A stretch of 64,000 bases of DNA. Origin: Dallia pectoralis. Taxonomy: Eukaryota > Chordata > Actinopteri > Esociformes > Umbridae. How positions within the stretch are numbered: the first letter of the stretch is position 1; each line of letters begins with the position of its first letter. The position numbers and the translations under genes are program-made. The notes beneath the pieces are model-generated. The model did no database searches. It worked only from the letters and a program-made list of their open reading frames with translations, and was not told the DNA's origin. The stretch is taken from assembly GCA_029465975.1 (NCBI GenBank), contig CM055737.1, positions 12,613,959-12,677,958 of the forward strand. Direction: 5' to 3'. Of this stretch, positions 22,646-34,710 are shown piece by piece.

Positions 22646-23436
22646 ACAGACACATTCACAGACAATGTAACAGACACAGTCAGGGACAAAGTAACAGACA
22701 CAGTCAGGGACAAAGTAACAGACACAGTCAGGGACAAAGTAACAGACACAGTCAGGGACAAAGTAACAGACACAGTCAGAGACAAAGTAACAGACACAGT
22801 CAGGGACAAAGTAACAGACACAGTCAGGGACAAAGTAACAGACACAGTCAGGGACAAAGTAACAGACACAGTCAGGGACAAAGTAACAGACACAGTCAGG
22901 GACAAAGTAACAGACACAGTCAGGGACAAAGTAACAGACACAGTCAGGGACAAAGCAACAGACACAGTCAGAGACAAAGTAACAGACACAGTCAGGGACA
23001 AAGTAACAGACACAGTCAGGGACAAAGTAACAGACAGAGTCAGGGACAAAGTAACAGACACAGTCAGGGACAAAGTAACAGACACAGTCAGAGACAAAGT
23101 AACAGACACAGTCAGGGACAAAGTAACAGACAGAGTCAGGGACAAAGTAACAGACACAGTCAGGGACAAAGTAACAGACAGAGTCAGGGACAAAGTAACA
23201 GACACAGTCAGGGACAAAGTAACAGACACAGTCAGGGACAAAGTAACAGACACAGTCAGGGACAAAGTAACAGACACAGTCAGGGACAAAGTAACAGACA
23301 CAGTCAGGGACAAAGTAACAGACAGAGTCAGGGACAAAGTAACAGACAGAGTCAGGGACAAAGTAACAGACACAGTCAGGGACAAAGTAACAGACACAGT
23401 CAGGGACAAAGTAACAGACACATTCACAAACAAACA
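22646..23436. repeat. 24-bp minisatellite array
   Basis: About 33 almost identical copies of the 24-bp unit CAGACACAGTCAGGGACAAA plus GTAA. Variants are CAGAGTC for CACAGTC, CAGAGAC for CAGGGAC and one GCAA. Because 24 is a multiple of three, several frames stay open throughout. The two minus-strand frames of 275 and 283 codons encode perfect octapeptide repeats and are not evidence of a gene. The edge copies at both ends carry ACATTCACA in place of the consensus. Confidence 0.97.
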
Positions 23437-23559
23437 AAACCGAAAACCAACCCAAAACATTATGATGCTACAAAAATATTAACTTTAGGTCCACTATACA
23501 TAAGCTTAAGTTGACACCATAGCACGGTTATGGGAAAACAAGGTGGTGCTTAAACAAGT
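23437..23559. other. Unique spacer
   Basis: Short AT-rich spacer between the 24-bp array and the LINE. Nothing recognised. Confidence 0.4.
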
Positions 23560-24575
23560 TGTCAAACCCCAAGAAGACTGTGGAGATGACAGTGGACTTC
23601 AAGAGGAGCCTCCCCTCATCACTATACAGAATGACACTGTGTCCACTGTGGATTCCTTTAGGTTTCTGTGGTCACCCATCTCACATGACCTAAAATGGTG
23701 CTCGTTGGTGTTTTAAGCCCCAACCTAGTGTTTCAGGCAGCGCGGCATGGAAGGCACTCCCCACCAGGTTGATACTGTAGGGGGAGGGGGAGTGCCTTCC
23801 ATGCAGCGCTGCCTGAAACACTAGGTTGGGGCCTTAAAACACCAATGAACTAAAATGGTCTCCCCAAATTGACTCTGTCCAGAAAAAGGCCCAGCAGAGG
23901 TTATACTTCCTGCAACAGCTTAGGAAGTTTAGTCTGCCCAAGGAGCTGATGATCACCTTTTACTCAGCCATCGTTCAGTCTGTCATTTGCACCTCCATCA
24001 CTGTCTGGTTTGGGTCAGCCACCAAACAGGACAGGGCCAGACTGCAACGAACAATTAGAGCTGCGGAGAGGATCATCGGAGCTGACCTCTCATCCATCCA
24101 GGACCTGTACCGGTCCAGGGTCGGGAAAAGGGAAGCACATATCTCTTCAGACCCCTCACATCCTGGTCACAAACTGTTCAACCTCCTTCCCTCTGGTAGG
24201 CGATACAGGGCACTGTTTGCCAAAACCAGCCGACACAAGGACAGCTTCTTCCCCCAAGCAGTCACTGTTGAATGCTCATAAATAGCCCCCACCCTTACAC
24301 TGAACAAAATCAATCAACACCGTTCTGCTAACCTACATCATGTATGTTTTATCCTACAATTACATAAACAGTTATTAATATATTAACATTGCACTGACCG
24401 GACTTGCACTATATTTATATTTAAATATATATTTCTTACAATATTTTTTATATTTCTTTCTGTCCTTTCTGTTTAATTTTAAGTGAATGTTGTACTTTGA
24501 GAGCAAAGTTTTATTGGAGTCAAATTCCTTATTTGTTTACGCAAGCTTGGCCAATAAATCGGATTCTGATTAAAC
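23560..24575 (+). mobile_element. 5'-truncated L2/CR1-group LINE, 3' end, interrupted
   Basis: The coding part ends at a stop codon at 24279-24281. It contains the motifs QKKAQQRLYFLQQLRKF, FYSAIVQSV, SITVWFGSA, QDRARLQRTIRAAERIIG, LLPSGRRYRAL and DSFFPQAV, which mark the C-terminal region after the reverse-transcriptase domain in fish LINEs of the L2/CR1/Rex1 group. The 3' untranslated part ends GGCCAATAAATCGGATTCTG at about 24570, typical of these tails. The catalytic RT core is missing (5' truncation), and the frame of the first 50-60 bases is shifted relative to the rest, so the copy is dead. A 150-bp MITE with target duplication sits inside at 23700-23849. Clade choice among L2, CR1 and Rex1 is uncertain. 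Confidence 0.85.
23690..23859. mobile_element. 150-bp foldback MITE nested in the LINE, 10-bp target duplication
   Basis: The element at 23700-23849 is flanked by identical 10-mers CTAAAATGGT (23690-23699 and 23850-23859). Its two arms, 23705-23762 and about 23787-23845, are reverse complements over about 58 bases with one indel and one mismatch, starting TTGGTGTTTTAAG and ending GGCACTCCCC, around a loop of about 25 bp. The LINE reading frame upstream and downstream agree only when the element plus one 10-mer (160 bp) is discounted, which confirms insertion. A 9-11 bp target duplication fits Mutator-like elements best, but the family is not identified. Confidence 0.85.
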
Positions 24576-25740
24576 CTGGTCTGACTCATGCACCACAACA
24601 GCAACAGCGGCACAACAAGTAACAAAAATGAATATATATTGTCATTGTTCAGTCAGAATGGATTTTTGTAAAACCACTCTATGCACTTCCTCTCACTTTC
24701 ACTCACTTACTTACTACACTTACATTTACTCATTTACTTGTATTACTGTCATGGAAATAATCACTTTAGCTTTGACAAGTTGTGTACTGTGGTTATACAG
24801 AATTCCTTGTCAATATTCGATGAACATACAGACAAATTATAACAAAAAAATACATATTGGATTACCAAAGGCACGCATGAAGCCAGACAGTGAGGTTGAG
24901 TCAGAATGAAAAAAATCCCATAAATTACTGTGGTTTACTAAAGATGTTTGCTTCTATGCTATACCACCCATGTTATTGAGGCTTAAACAGTATAACTATT
25001 AATGTCCTACAATGGAAAACACTGATGTCAAATAGGCTTGCATTTTATATTTTTATCACTAGGGGGGAAGCAGTGGCTATAGATGGCTGAAGATTACAGT
25101 ACAGTTTGTTTAAATAAAACTGATCCGTGGTCATGGATAACAGTTGTTTTAGGCCCATAGGACTATTTCCAATGTACGTATCAATAGAATATGAAGTTGA
25201 TAAAAACATAAATTACTGTTTAATTTTCTGTGTTTCATATCATATGACCATCCTAATCAAAGACCAACCGCACTGGGACATGTTGAAAGCAAACGTGATT
25301 GCACCGATTTATGTTCATACTGAAGGTAAAAGCGGTGTAAAAAAGTTCTATGCAACCCGAACTTATAAGAGGAACGGTTGTGATTCCACCGAGACTTCTG
25401 GGTAAACATCCATACAGGAAGTATCATCACCTGATTCCATCTGATGCCTCGGTTTAGGAACTCCAACCAGTGCCCTTATACACACACCTTATGACCCATC
25501 ATGTACACATTAACCCCAGATCGTTCCCATATGTTATTCATTACTCTTCCTGATCTACTTTTATGTACATGACACCATCTTGTGACACTTCAATGACATG
25601 CAAAACACCTTCATATGTTCTAATCAAACAAACAACCCTGATTGATCAATTGGAAATGATTTATATGAAGCTTAAAGAAATGATGCAACCTTTTTCCATG
25701 CTGCAATATGTGCTTTTGTAAAAATGTCAGTTCTCAGCCC
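24576..25740. other. Unique AT-rich non-coding DNA
   Basis: AT-rich sequence without recognised exons. The two frames of about 92-93 codons (24628 and 25127) have no domain I recognise and are expected by chance in such DNA. Confidence 0.45.
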
Positions 25741-28700
25741 CATTCACATTACCTGATCACATTACCTGATCACATATTACCTGATCACATTACCTGATCA
25801 CATTACTTGATCACAGTACCTGATCACAGTACCTGATCACAGTACATGATCACATATTACCTGATCACAGTACCTGATCACATTACCTTATCACATTACC
25901 TGATCACAGTACCTGATCACATTACCTTATCACATTACCTGATCACATTACCTGATCATATTACCTGATCACATATTACCTGATCACAGTACTTGATCAC
26001 ATTAACTGATCACAGTACCTGATCACATTACCAGATCACATTACCTGATCACAGCACCTGATCACATATTACCTGATCACATTACCTGATCACATTACTT
26101 GATCACAGTACCTGATCACAGTACCTGATCACAGTACCTGATCACATATTACCTGATCACAATACCTGATCACATTAGCGGATCACAATACCTGATCACA
26201 TTACCTGATCACATATTACCTGATCGCATATTACCTGATCACATATTAACTGATCACAGTACCTGATCACATTACCTGATCACATATTACCTGATCACAG
26301 TACCTGATCACATTACCGGATCACAGTACCTGATCACATTACCGGATCACATTATCTGATCACATTACCTGATCATATTACCTGATCACAGTAGCTGATC
26401 ACATTACCTGATCACATTACCGGATCACATTACCTGATCACATTACCTGATCACAGTACCTGATCACAGTACCTGATCACATTACCTGATCACAGTACTT
26501 GATCACAGTAGCTGATCACAGTACCTGATCACAGTACCTGATCACATTACCTGATCATATTACCTGATCACATATTACCTGATCATAGTACCTGATCACA
26601 TTACCTGATCACAGTACCTGATCACATAACCTGATCACAATACCTGATCATATTACCTGATCACATATTACCTTATCACAGTACCTGATCACAGTACCTG
26701 ATGACATTACCGGATAACATTATCTGATCACAGTAGCTGATCACAGTAGCTTATCACAGTACCTGATCACATTACTGGATCACATTACCTGATCGCAGTA
26801 CCTGATCACAGTACCTGATCACATTACCTTATCACATTACCTGATCACATTACCTGATCACATTACCTGATCATATTACCTGATCACATATTACCTGATC
26901 ACAGTACTTGATCACATTAACTGATCACAGTACCTGATCACATTACCAGATCACATTACCTGATCACAGCACCTGATCACATATTACCTGATCACATTAC
27001 CTGATCACATTACTTGATCACAGTACCTGATCACAGTACCTGATCACAGTACCTGATCACATATTACCTGATCACAATACCTGATCACATTAGCGGATCA
27101 CAATACCTGATCACATTACCTGATCACATATTACCTGATCGCATATTACCTGATCACATATTAACTGATCACAGTACCTGATCACATTACCTGATCACAT
27201 ATTACCTGATCACAGTACCTGATCACATTACCGGATCACAGTACCTGATCACATTACCGGATCACATTATCTGATCACATTACCTGATCATATTACCTGA
27301 TCACAGTAGCTGATCACATTACCTGATCACATTACCGGATCACATTACCTGATCACATTACCTGATCACAGTACCTGATCACAGTACCTGATCACATTAC
27401 CTGATCACAGTACTTGATCACAGTAGCTGATCACAGTACCTGATCACAGTACCTGATCACATTACCTGATCATATTACCTGATCACATATTACCTGATCA
27501 TAGTACCTGATCACATTACCTGATCACAGTACCTGATCACATAACCTGATCACAATACCTGATCATATTACCTGATCACATATTACCTTATCACAGTACC
27601 TGATCACAGTACCTGATGACATTACCGGATAACATTATCTGATCACAGTAGCTGATCACAGTAGCTGATCACAGTACCTGATCACATTACTGGATCACAT
27701 TACCTGATCGCAGTACCTGATCACATTACCTGATCACATTACCTGATCACAGTACCTGATCACATTACCTGATCACAGTACTTGATCACAGTAGCTGATC
27801 ACAGTACCTGATCACAATACCTGATCACATTACCTGATCATATTACCTGATCACATATTACCTGATCACATTACCTGATCACAGTACCTGATCACATAAC
27901 CTGATCACAATACCTGATCATACTACCTGATCACATATTACCTTATCACATTACCTGATCACAGTACCTGATCAAATTACCTGATCACAGTACCTGATCA
28001 CAGTACCTGATCACAGTACCTGATCACATTACCTGATCACAATACCTGATCATATTACCTGATCACATATTACCTTATCACATTACCTGATCACAGTACC
28101 TGATCACATTACCTGATCACAGTACCTGATCACAGTACCTGATCACAGTACCTGATCACATTACCTGATCACATTACCTGATCACATATTACCTGATCTC
28201 AGTACCTGATCACAGTACCTGATCACATTACCTGATCACATTAACTGATCACAGTACCTGATCACATTACCTGATCACATATTACCTGATCACATTACCT
28301 GATAACATTACTTGATCACAGTACCTGATCACAGTACCTGATCACATATTACCTGATCACAGTACCTGATCAAAATACCTGATCACATTACCTGATCACA
28401 TATTACCTGATCGCATATTACCTGATCACATATTACCTGATCACATTACCTGATCACAGTACCTGATCACATTACCTGATCACAGTAGCTGATCACAGTA
28501 CCTGATCACATTACCGGAACACATTACCTGAACACATTACCTGATCACAGTACCTGATCACAGTACCTGATCACATTACCTGATCACAGTACTTGATCAC
28601 AGTAGCTGATCACAGTAGCTGATCACAGTACCTGATAATATTACCTGATCACATATTACCTGATCACAGTACCTGATCACATTACCTGATCACAGTACCT

Positions 28701-29713
28701 GATCACAGTAGCTGATCACAGTACCTGATCACATTACTGGATCACATTACCTGATCACATTACCTGATCGCAGTACCTGATAACATTACCTGATCATATT
28801 ACCTGATCACATATTACCTGATCACAGTACCTGATCACATTACCTGATCACAGTACCTGATCACATTACCTGATCACATTACCTGATCACAGTACCTGAT
28901 CACAGTACCTGATCACATTACCTGATCACATTACCTGAACACATATTACCTGATCACAGTACCTGATCACATAACCTGATCACAATACCTGATCACAGTA
29001 CGTGATCACATATTACCTGATCACATTACCTGATCACAGTATCAGATCACATTACCTGACAACAGTACCTGATCTCAGTACCTGATCACATTACCTTATC
29101 ACATGACCTGATCACAGTACCTGATCACAGTACCTGATCACAGTACCTGATCACATGACCTGATCACAGTACCTGATCACATGACCTGATCAAATTACCT
29201 GATCACATGACCTGATCACAGTACCTGATCACATTACCTGATCACATTACCTGATCATATTACCCGATCACATATTACCTGATCACAGTACCTGATCACA
29301 GTACCTGATCACATTACCTGATCACATTAACTGACTACAGAACCTGATCACAGTACCTGATCACATTACCCGATCACATATTACCTGATAATATTACCTG
29401 ATCACATATTACCTGATCACAGTACCTGATCACATTACCTGATCACAGTACCTGATCACAGTACCTGATCACATTACCAGATCACATTACCTGATCATAG
29501 TACCTGATCACAGTACCTGATCACATTACCTGATCACAGTACCTGATCACAGTACCTGATCACAGTACCTGATCACATTACCTGATCACAGTACCTGATC
29601 ACAGTACCTGATCACAGTACCTGATCACATTACCTGATCACAGAACTTGATCACAGTACCTGATCACAGTACCTGATCACATTACCTGATCACAGTACCT
29701 GATCACAGTACCT
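25741..29713. repeat. 13-15 bp TGATCA satellite array, about 4 kb
   Basis: Roughly 300 units alternate between ACCTGATCACATT, ACCTGATCACAGT and ACCTGATCACATATT, with scattered changes (TTGATCA, GGATCA, CTTATCA, GATCATA). Nearly every unit contains the palindrome TGATCA. A 915-bp block is repeated in tandem (see the higher-order entry). There are no long open frames and no spacers. Confidence 0.96.
25900..27725. repeat. 915-bp higher-order tandem duplication in the TGATCA array
   Basis: The order of rare variants repeats with an exact shift of 915 bp. TGATCACAGTACTTGATC starts at 25981 and again at 26896. The rare block GATGACATTACCGGATAAC starts at about 26700 and again at about 27615. Copies span roughly 25900-26812 and 26815-27725. 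Confidence 0.85.
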
Positions 29714-30720
29714 CCTCCATCTGTATATATCCATATGTGTATGTCTACGTATCACTTCCTTGTTCCTCCCCCGTTCCAATTAGCTGTCACCTTGCTCACC
29801 CTATTCTTCTTCTTGCTTCTCTTTCTCTCCTTCCCTTCTCTACTCACTCTGCCTCCCACTCCTCCTCTCCACATCTGCTGATTCTGTCACTCTTTTTCCA
29901 CACCTCCTCCAGTTCTCAGCCCAATGACCTGAGAGTCATGAAACAGCCACATCAAGTCACCTCTTAACACTACGAAACAAACAATTACTGGGACATACTG
30001 TATTTTACTCCGCTTCTATATGCAGTTTCTAAATCTGACAGAGGAACCATGAATGTTTTCACTGTAAATTGGGGACATTCTTTTGTTAGCACTATTAAAG
30101 TTAACCAAGGATAAAGCATACGTACACTTATGCTGGCATGGACTCAAAGCGGCCCTATTAAAGTGTGATTGTATGTGAGGGTGGGTTGGGGGCCGGGGAG
30201 GCTCTGGGGGTGTGATGGAGTGGGAGATTCTGTGTAAACAGCCTGCGTAAGGGCATCATTTTAAATCCTGCTTACTGAAGGCTTAAAGGTAACATTGAAA
30301 AGCATTACAGTAAAGCAGTATTGCTGTTATTGTGGGAGAGGTTAAAAAGTTCACGTTCGGGCCTCGCCAAAACAAACCCGGCTATCCAATGAAAATAGTG
30401 CTGACTAGATTAGTACACTGACCTTCCCTTCACCGACAACCAGTTGGTACAGTGAGCACGCACACAGAGGTGCCAGGGGTTAGCCATCACTGGGGGCTGG
30501 AACACAGAACCCACTGCTGTCCTCCTCCACACGGGTCAGGGTTGGTTTCAGCGTTGCACCAGGAAAGACAAAGACACTTCGAGCACGTGCTAGCACGCCT
30601 TTGATAAAACCTCTGACCGTCAGTGCACTCTCACTCCAATTTAGATGAGGACATCGTCTGCTCCTCGGGTCGAATAGAACTACAACATGAAACCTGTTAA
30701 GCCAGTCATGTTTACAAGGT
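29714..30720. other. Unique non-coding DNA, pyrimidine-rich start
   Basis: A CT-rich stretch at about 29755-29915 is followed by mixed sequence. The block at about 30240-30420 is repeat-free and balanced. No exon, RNA or element end is recognised. Confidence 0.4.
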
Positions 30721-30900
30721 CCCAAGGGTGTCGCATCTGGATCGAAATTACGATTGAGAACTTAATTACATGAGTGGCAATTTCAAGAAGCGGCTAATGC
30801 TAGTTTCTCGGTCGCACACTATTGCAGTTTGAATCGAGTTGAATTGCCTCAGCTAACGTGCAGTTTTTCTACCTGCAATATGTTGTTTGGGAAGAATGAA
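30721..30900. other. Candidate conserved non-coding element
   Basis: Repeat-free sequence with AACTTAATTACATGAGTGGC and CGGCTAATGCTAG, and matched blocks TTGCAGTTTGAATCGAG and GTGCAGTTTTTC. The homeodomain-like TAAT sites and lack of any coding frame suggest regulatory DNA. This is inferred only from texture. Confidence 0.22.
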
Positions 30901-32150
30901 ACATTGAACTGAGAGATGGACAAGTGTCAGTCACCATCATGGGGGGGGCCAAAAGGTCAGAGAACAGGAGCGAAATACACCATTCCAAGAAGATGGATGA
31001 AGGAAAAAAGAGAGAGAGATGGATGAGAACAAGAGGCGGAGAGGGAAAAAGAGAAATAGATTGCTAGCCAATTGTAACCAGATGCCTTAAGGCTCAGTCC
31101 GGGCCCCATAAGGGAGCGGTGTTTCATGTGACTGTGGTCGACCCCTATCAACCCCAAAAGACCCAGAGACAGACTGCTGTTGTAGCGCTGATTGTATTGT
31201 ACATCGCACTGTTGTATTGATTGCTGCTTTCTTGGCCAAGTCTCCCTTGAAAAAGGGACTCCGTAGGTCTCAATAACCACTTTTACAGTTTAAATAAAAG
31301 GCACAAAATGTTTTTTAGAGGAAATATTTACAAGATCCCCTTCTGAAGCCCACTGGAGCCACCATCTCTCCCTGGTCAAAAGCAAACCCAGTGGGGGTAA
31401 GCCGCGGGGGGGCAACGTTCGCTCCGTTCCCGTTCCTTCCGTTTGCTCTCCGTCTCTTTCACCAGGGCTCCCCTAATTGTTTGTTTGAGCGTGTTTCGTG
31501 TGCACTCACTGCCCACCTCCTCCAACCACCAGTGATGTTTCGCAGCGGTGACTGGGGAGAGAGAGCGATGTGTCACGAAACAACAATCGACTGCAGCGCG
31601 TTTGATGGAGTGAGCGTTAATTTGGTTGGGCCACTCAAACCATTGAGTGAAGTGGAGAACAAGGTGGGGAGAGAATTAGTGTGAGAGAGCAATAAAGACG
31701 AGAAAAAAAATTACAGTATTGTAATCTCTGAGGAGATGTTTAACTGTCACAAAAACATACCGGGCAATTTGAGTAGCATCCGTGGAGGGCGAGTGATTTC
31801 GTTGTTCATGCTTAAGATCTCTGTCTGGCTGCCAAGAAAAGCCGCCAGTGGTGAATGAAGAGGACCAGTAACCCAGCTCAGAGAAGACAGGGGCACTAAC
31901 GCCTTTCTAGAGAGGAATAAGCAAATACAACAGCATCAACCGTAACCAGAGACCCTTAAGAAGTAAATCAGAGAAGAAAGAGCAAGATAGGCAGAGAGGC
32001 AGCAGGAGAGATAGAGGTAGAGAGAAAGTAGCGAGATAGAGTAGACAAATGATTGAGAAGGAGGGAGGGAGAGAGAGAGCTCTTGAAGTGGCTTTGAGGA
32101 AGTGAAGTCTTTGACTGATTTACCTAGATACTTGTCGTGATGTATGACTG
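30901..32150. other. Unique non-coding DNA
   Basis: Mixed unique sequence with GA-rich patches (about 30995-31055, 31975-32085). Repeat-free balanced stretches at about 31470-31640 and 31720-31850 could be regulatory, but nothing specific is recognised. Confidence 0.4.
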
Positions 32151-32151
32151 T

Positions 32152-32356
<205 letters not shown>

Positions 32357-32633
32357 CACACTGCATATACTGAGGGTTATGTATTACTTATTATTATTTA
32401 AATGAGTGGCTTCACCAGGACTGAAGCCTTGTTTCCCCGGCACCAGTGACCATAGTGTCGTCACTATCAAAGTGTCATAGTGTGTTGGTGTGTCTGATCT
32501 CGTCATGTAGTTAAAACAAAGGGATTAGACGGTGCCCTCAGACAGATTACAAGTGAACACTGTCACCTGTTTATCACCTGTTGCAACTGGCTGGTCTGAT
32601 CTGGCCCCATTGCCCCTGATTAATGGTATACAA
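32357..32633. other. Unique non-coding DNA
   Basis: Short unique segment; ATAGTGT and TCGTCA words recur near 32450-32500. Nothing else seen. Confidence 0.4.
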
Positions 32634-33106
32634 AGGCCAGACAGAAGGCCTCCTAGAGGCCAGACAGAGAGCCTCATAGAGGCCAGACAGAGGGCCTCAT
32701 AGAGGCCAGACAGAGGGCCTCCCAGAGGCCAGACAGAGGGCCTCCCAGAGGCCAGACAGAGGGACTCCTAGAGGCCAGACAGAGGACCTCCTAGAGGCGA
32801 TACAGAGGGCCACCTAAAGGCCAGACAGAAGGCCTCCTAGAGGCCAGACAGAGAGCCTCATAGAGGCCAGACAGAGGGCCTCCTAGAGGCCAGACAGAGG
32901 ACCTCCTAGAGGCGATACAGAGAGCCACCTAAAGGCCAGACAGAAGGCCTCCTAGAGGCCAGACAGAGAGCCTCATTGAGGCCAGACAGAGGGCCTTCCA
33001 GAGGCCAGACAGAGGGCCTCCTAGAGGCCAGACAGAGGACCTCCTAGAGGCGATACAGAGGGCCACCTAAAGGCCAGACAGAGAGCCTCCTAGAGGCCAG
33101 ACAGAG
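32634..33106. repeat. 23-bp minisatellite array with higher-order pattern
   Basis: About 20 copies of a 23-bp unit, AGGCCAGACAGAGGGCCTCC plus TAG. A distinctive variant with GGCGATACAGAG and GGCCACCTAAA recurs at about 32796, 32911 and 33046, i.e. every five to six units, so groups of units were duplicated together. Confidence 0.93.
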
Positions 33107-33341
33107 ACAGTCACCGGAGGCCCCTCACCTGATCATTATCTAGATCTACTCCACGTCCTAGTTGCACTTCTATCCCTCTCCTTTAGTACTTTCTCTCTGT
33201 CTAGCTGACATAATTCCAACCATGGGACCGTTGTTCACAATTTATAAGCATTCAAAAATTATCTCTAAAATGGGCATTTGTAGTTTAAAAAGTCTGCCAA
33301 ACACTTTACTCACATGAATTACATCCCCCATAGGATTATAT
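33107..33341. other. Unique non-coding DNA
   Basis: Nothing recognised in this spacer. Confidence 0.4.
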
Positions 33342-33407
33342 GGGAGAGAGGGAGAGAGAGGAAGAGAGGGAGAGAGGGGAGGAGAGAGGGAGAGAGAGAT
33401 AGAGAGA

Positions 33408-33464
<57 letters not shown>

Positions 33465-33503
33465 GGGAGAGAGAGGGAGATAGGGAGAGAGAGAGAGGGA
33501 GAC
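33342..33503. repeat. (GA)n-rich polypurine tract
   Basis: Runs of GAGAGAG and GGGAGAGA with about 19 perfect GA repeats in the middle (about 33412-33452). Ser/Leu or Arg/Glu frames are artefacts. Confidence 0.95.
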
Positions 33504-33780
33504 ATTGTCAGTTATAGGAACAAGGAACGTTTCATCACAGTTTTTTTCTCTCTCAGGACTTTCAATAACATATAAAGAGGAATTAATTGTGATAATGTTA
33601 ATCTGTTAATAATGTTGTTAATCTGCTGAAATTCTTTGTGAGGGATGCAAACTATTGTAGCATTGATTTAAGAAGAAAATGAAAATGAAAAGAGAATTCC
33701 GGCAAGCCTTGCAAAGAAAGAAAGCAAAACATATTTACTCTTATGATAACCCAATACATGAATGACCTGAATACTCCCTC
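33504..33780. other. Unique AT-rich DNA
   Basis: AT-rich spacer. GTTAATCTG is repeated in tandem at about 33598-33623. Nothing else recognised. Confidence 0.4.
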
Positions 33781-34710
33781 ACACAACCAAAGCTAACGTA
33801 TGTAGACTTCCTCCATCACACATCTACAATTATGTAGACTCCCTCCATCACTCATCTACAACTAACATATGTAGACTCCCTCAATCACTCATCTACAACT
33901 AACATATGTAGATTCCCTCCATCACACACCTACACTTATGTAGTCTCCCTCCATCACACATCTACAACTAACATATGTAGACTCCCTCCATCACACATCT
34001 ACAACTAACATATGTAGACTCCCTCCCTCACTCATCTACAACTAACGTATGTAGACTCCCTCCATCACACATCTACAACTAACATATGTAGACTCCCTCC
34101 ATCACACATCTACAACTAACATATGTAGACTCCCTCCATCACACATCTACAACTAACATATGTAGACTCCCTCCATCACACATCTACAACTAACATATGT
34201 AGACTCCCTCCCTCACTCATCTACAACTAACATATGTAGACTCCCTCCCTCACACATCTACAACTAACATATGTAGACTCCCTCCCTCACACATCTACAA
34301 CGAACATATGTAGACTCCCTCCATCACACATCTACAACTAACATATGTAGACTCCCTCCCTCACACATCTACAACTAACGTATGTAGACTCCATCCATCA
34401 CACATCTACAACTAACATATGTAGACTCCCTCCATCACACATCTACAACTAACAGATGTAGACTCCCATCTTCACTCATCTACAACTAACATATGTAGAC
34501 TCCCTCCCTCACACATCTACAACTAACGTATGTAGACTCCATCCATCACACATCTACAACTAACAGATGTAGACTCCCTCCCTTACTCATCTACAACTAA
34601 CATATGTAGACTCTCTCCCTCACTCATCTACAACTAACGTATGGAGACTTCTCCCTCACAGGTACAGTATACAACTAACAGATGTAGACTTCATTTCCTT
34701 GCACAACTGA
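33781..34710. repeat. 38-bp minisatellite array
   Basis: About 23-24 copies of a 38-bp unit, ACTAACATATGTAGACTCCC followed by TCCATCACACATCTACAA. Early copies are partial (about 20-30 bp) and the last copies are degenerate. CATATG in the unit is a palindrome. Alternate positions vary between CATCACAC, CCTCACTC and CCTCACAC. Confidence 0.95.

Noticed and set aside
22609..23460. Minus-strand frames of 275 and 283 codons
   Set aside because: Translation of a 24-bp tandem repeat in two different frames; no start context, domain or flanking coding sequence.
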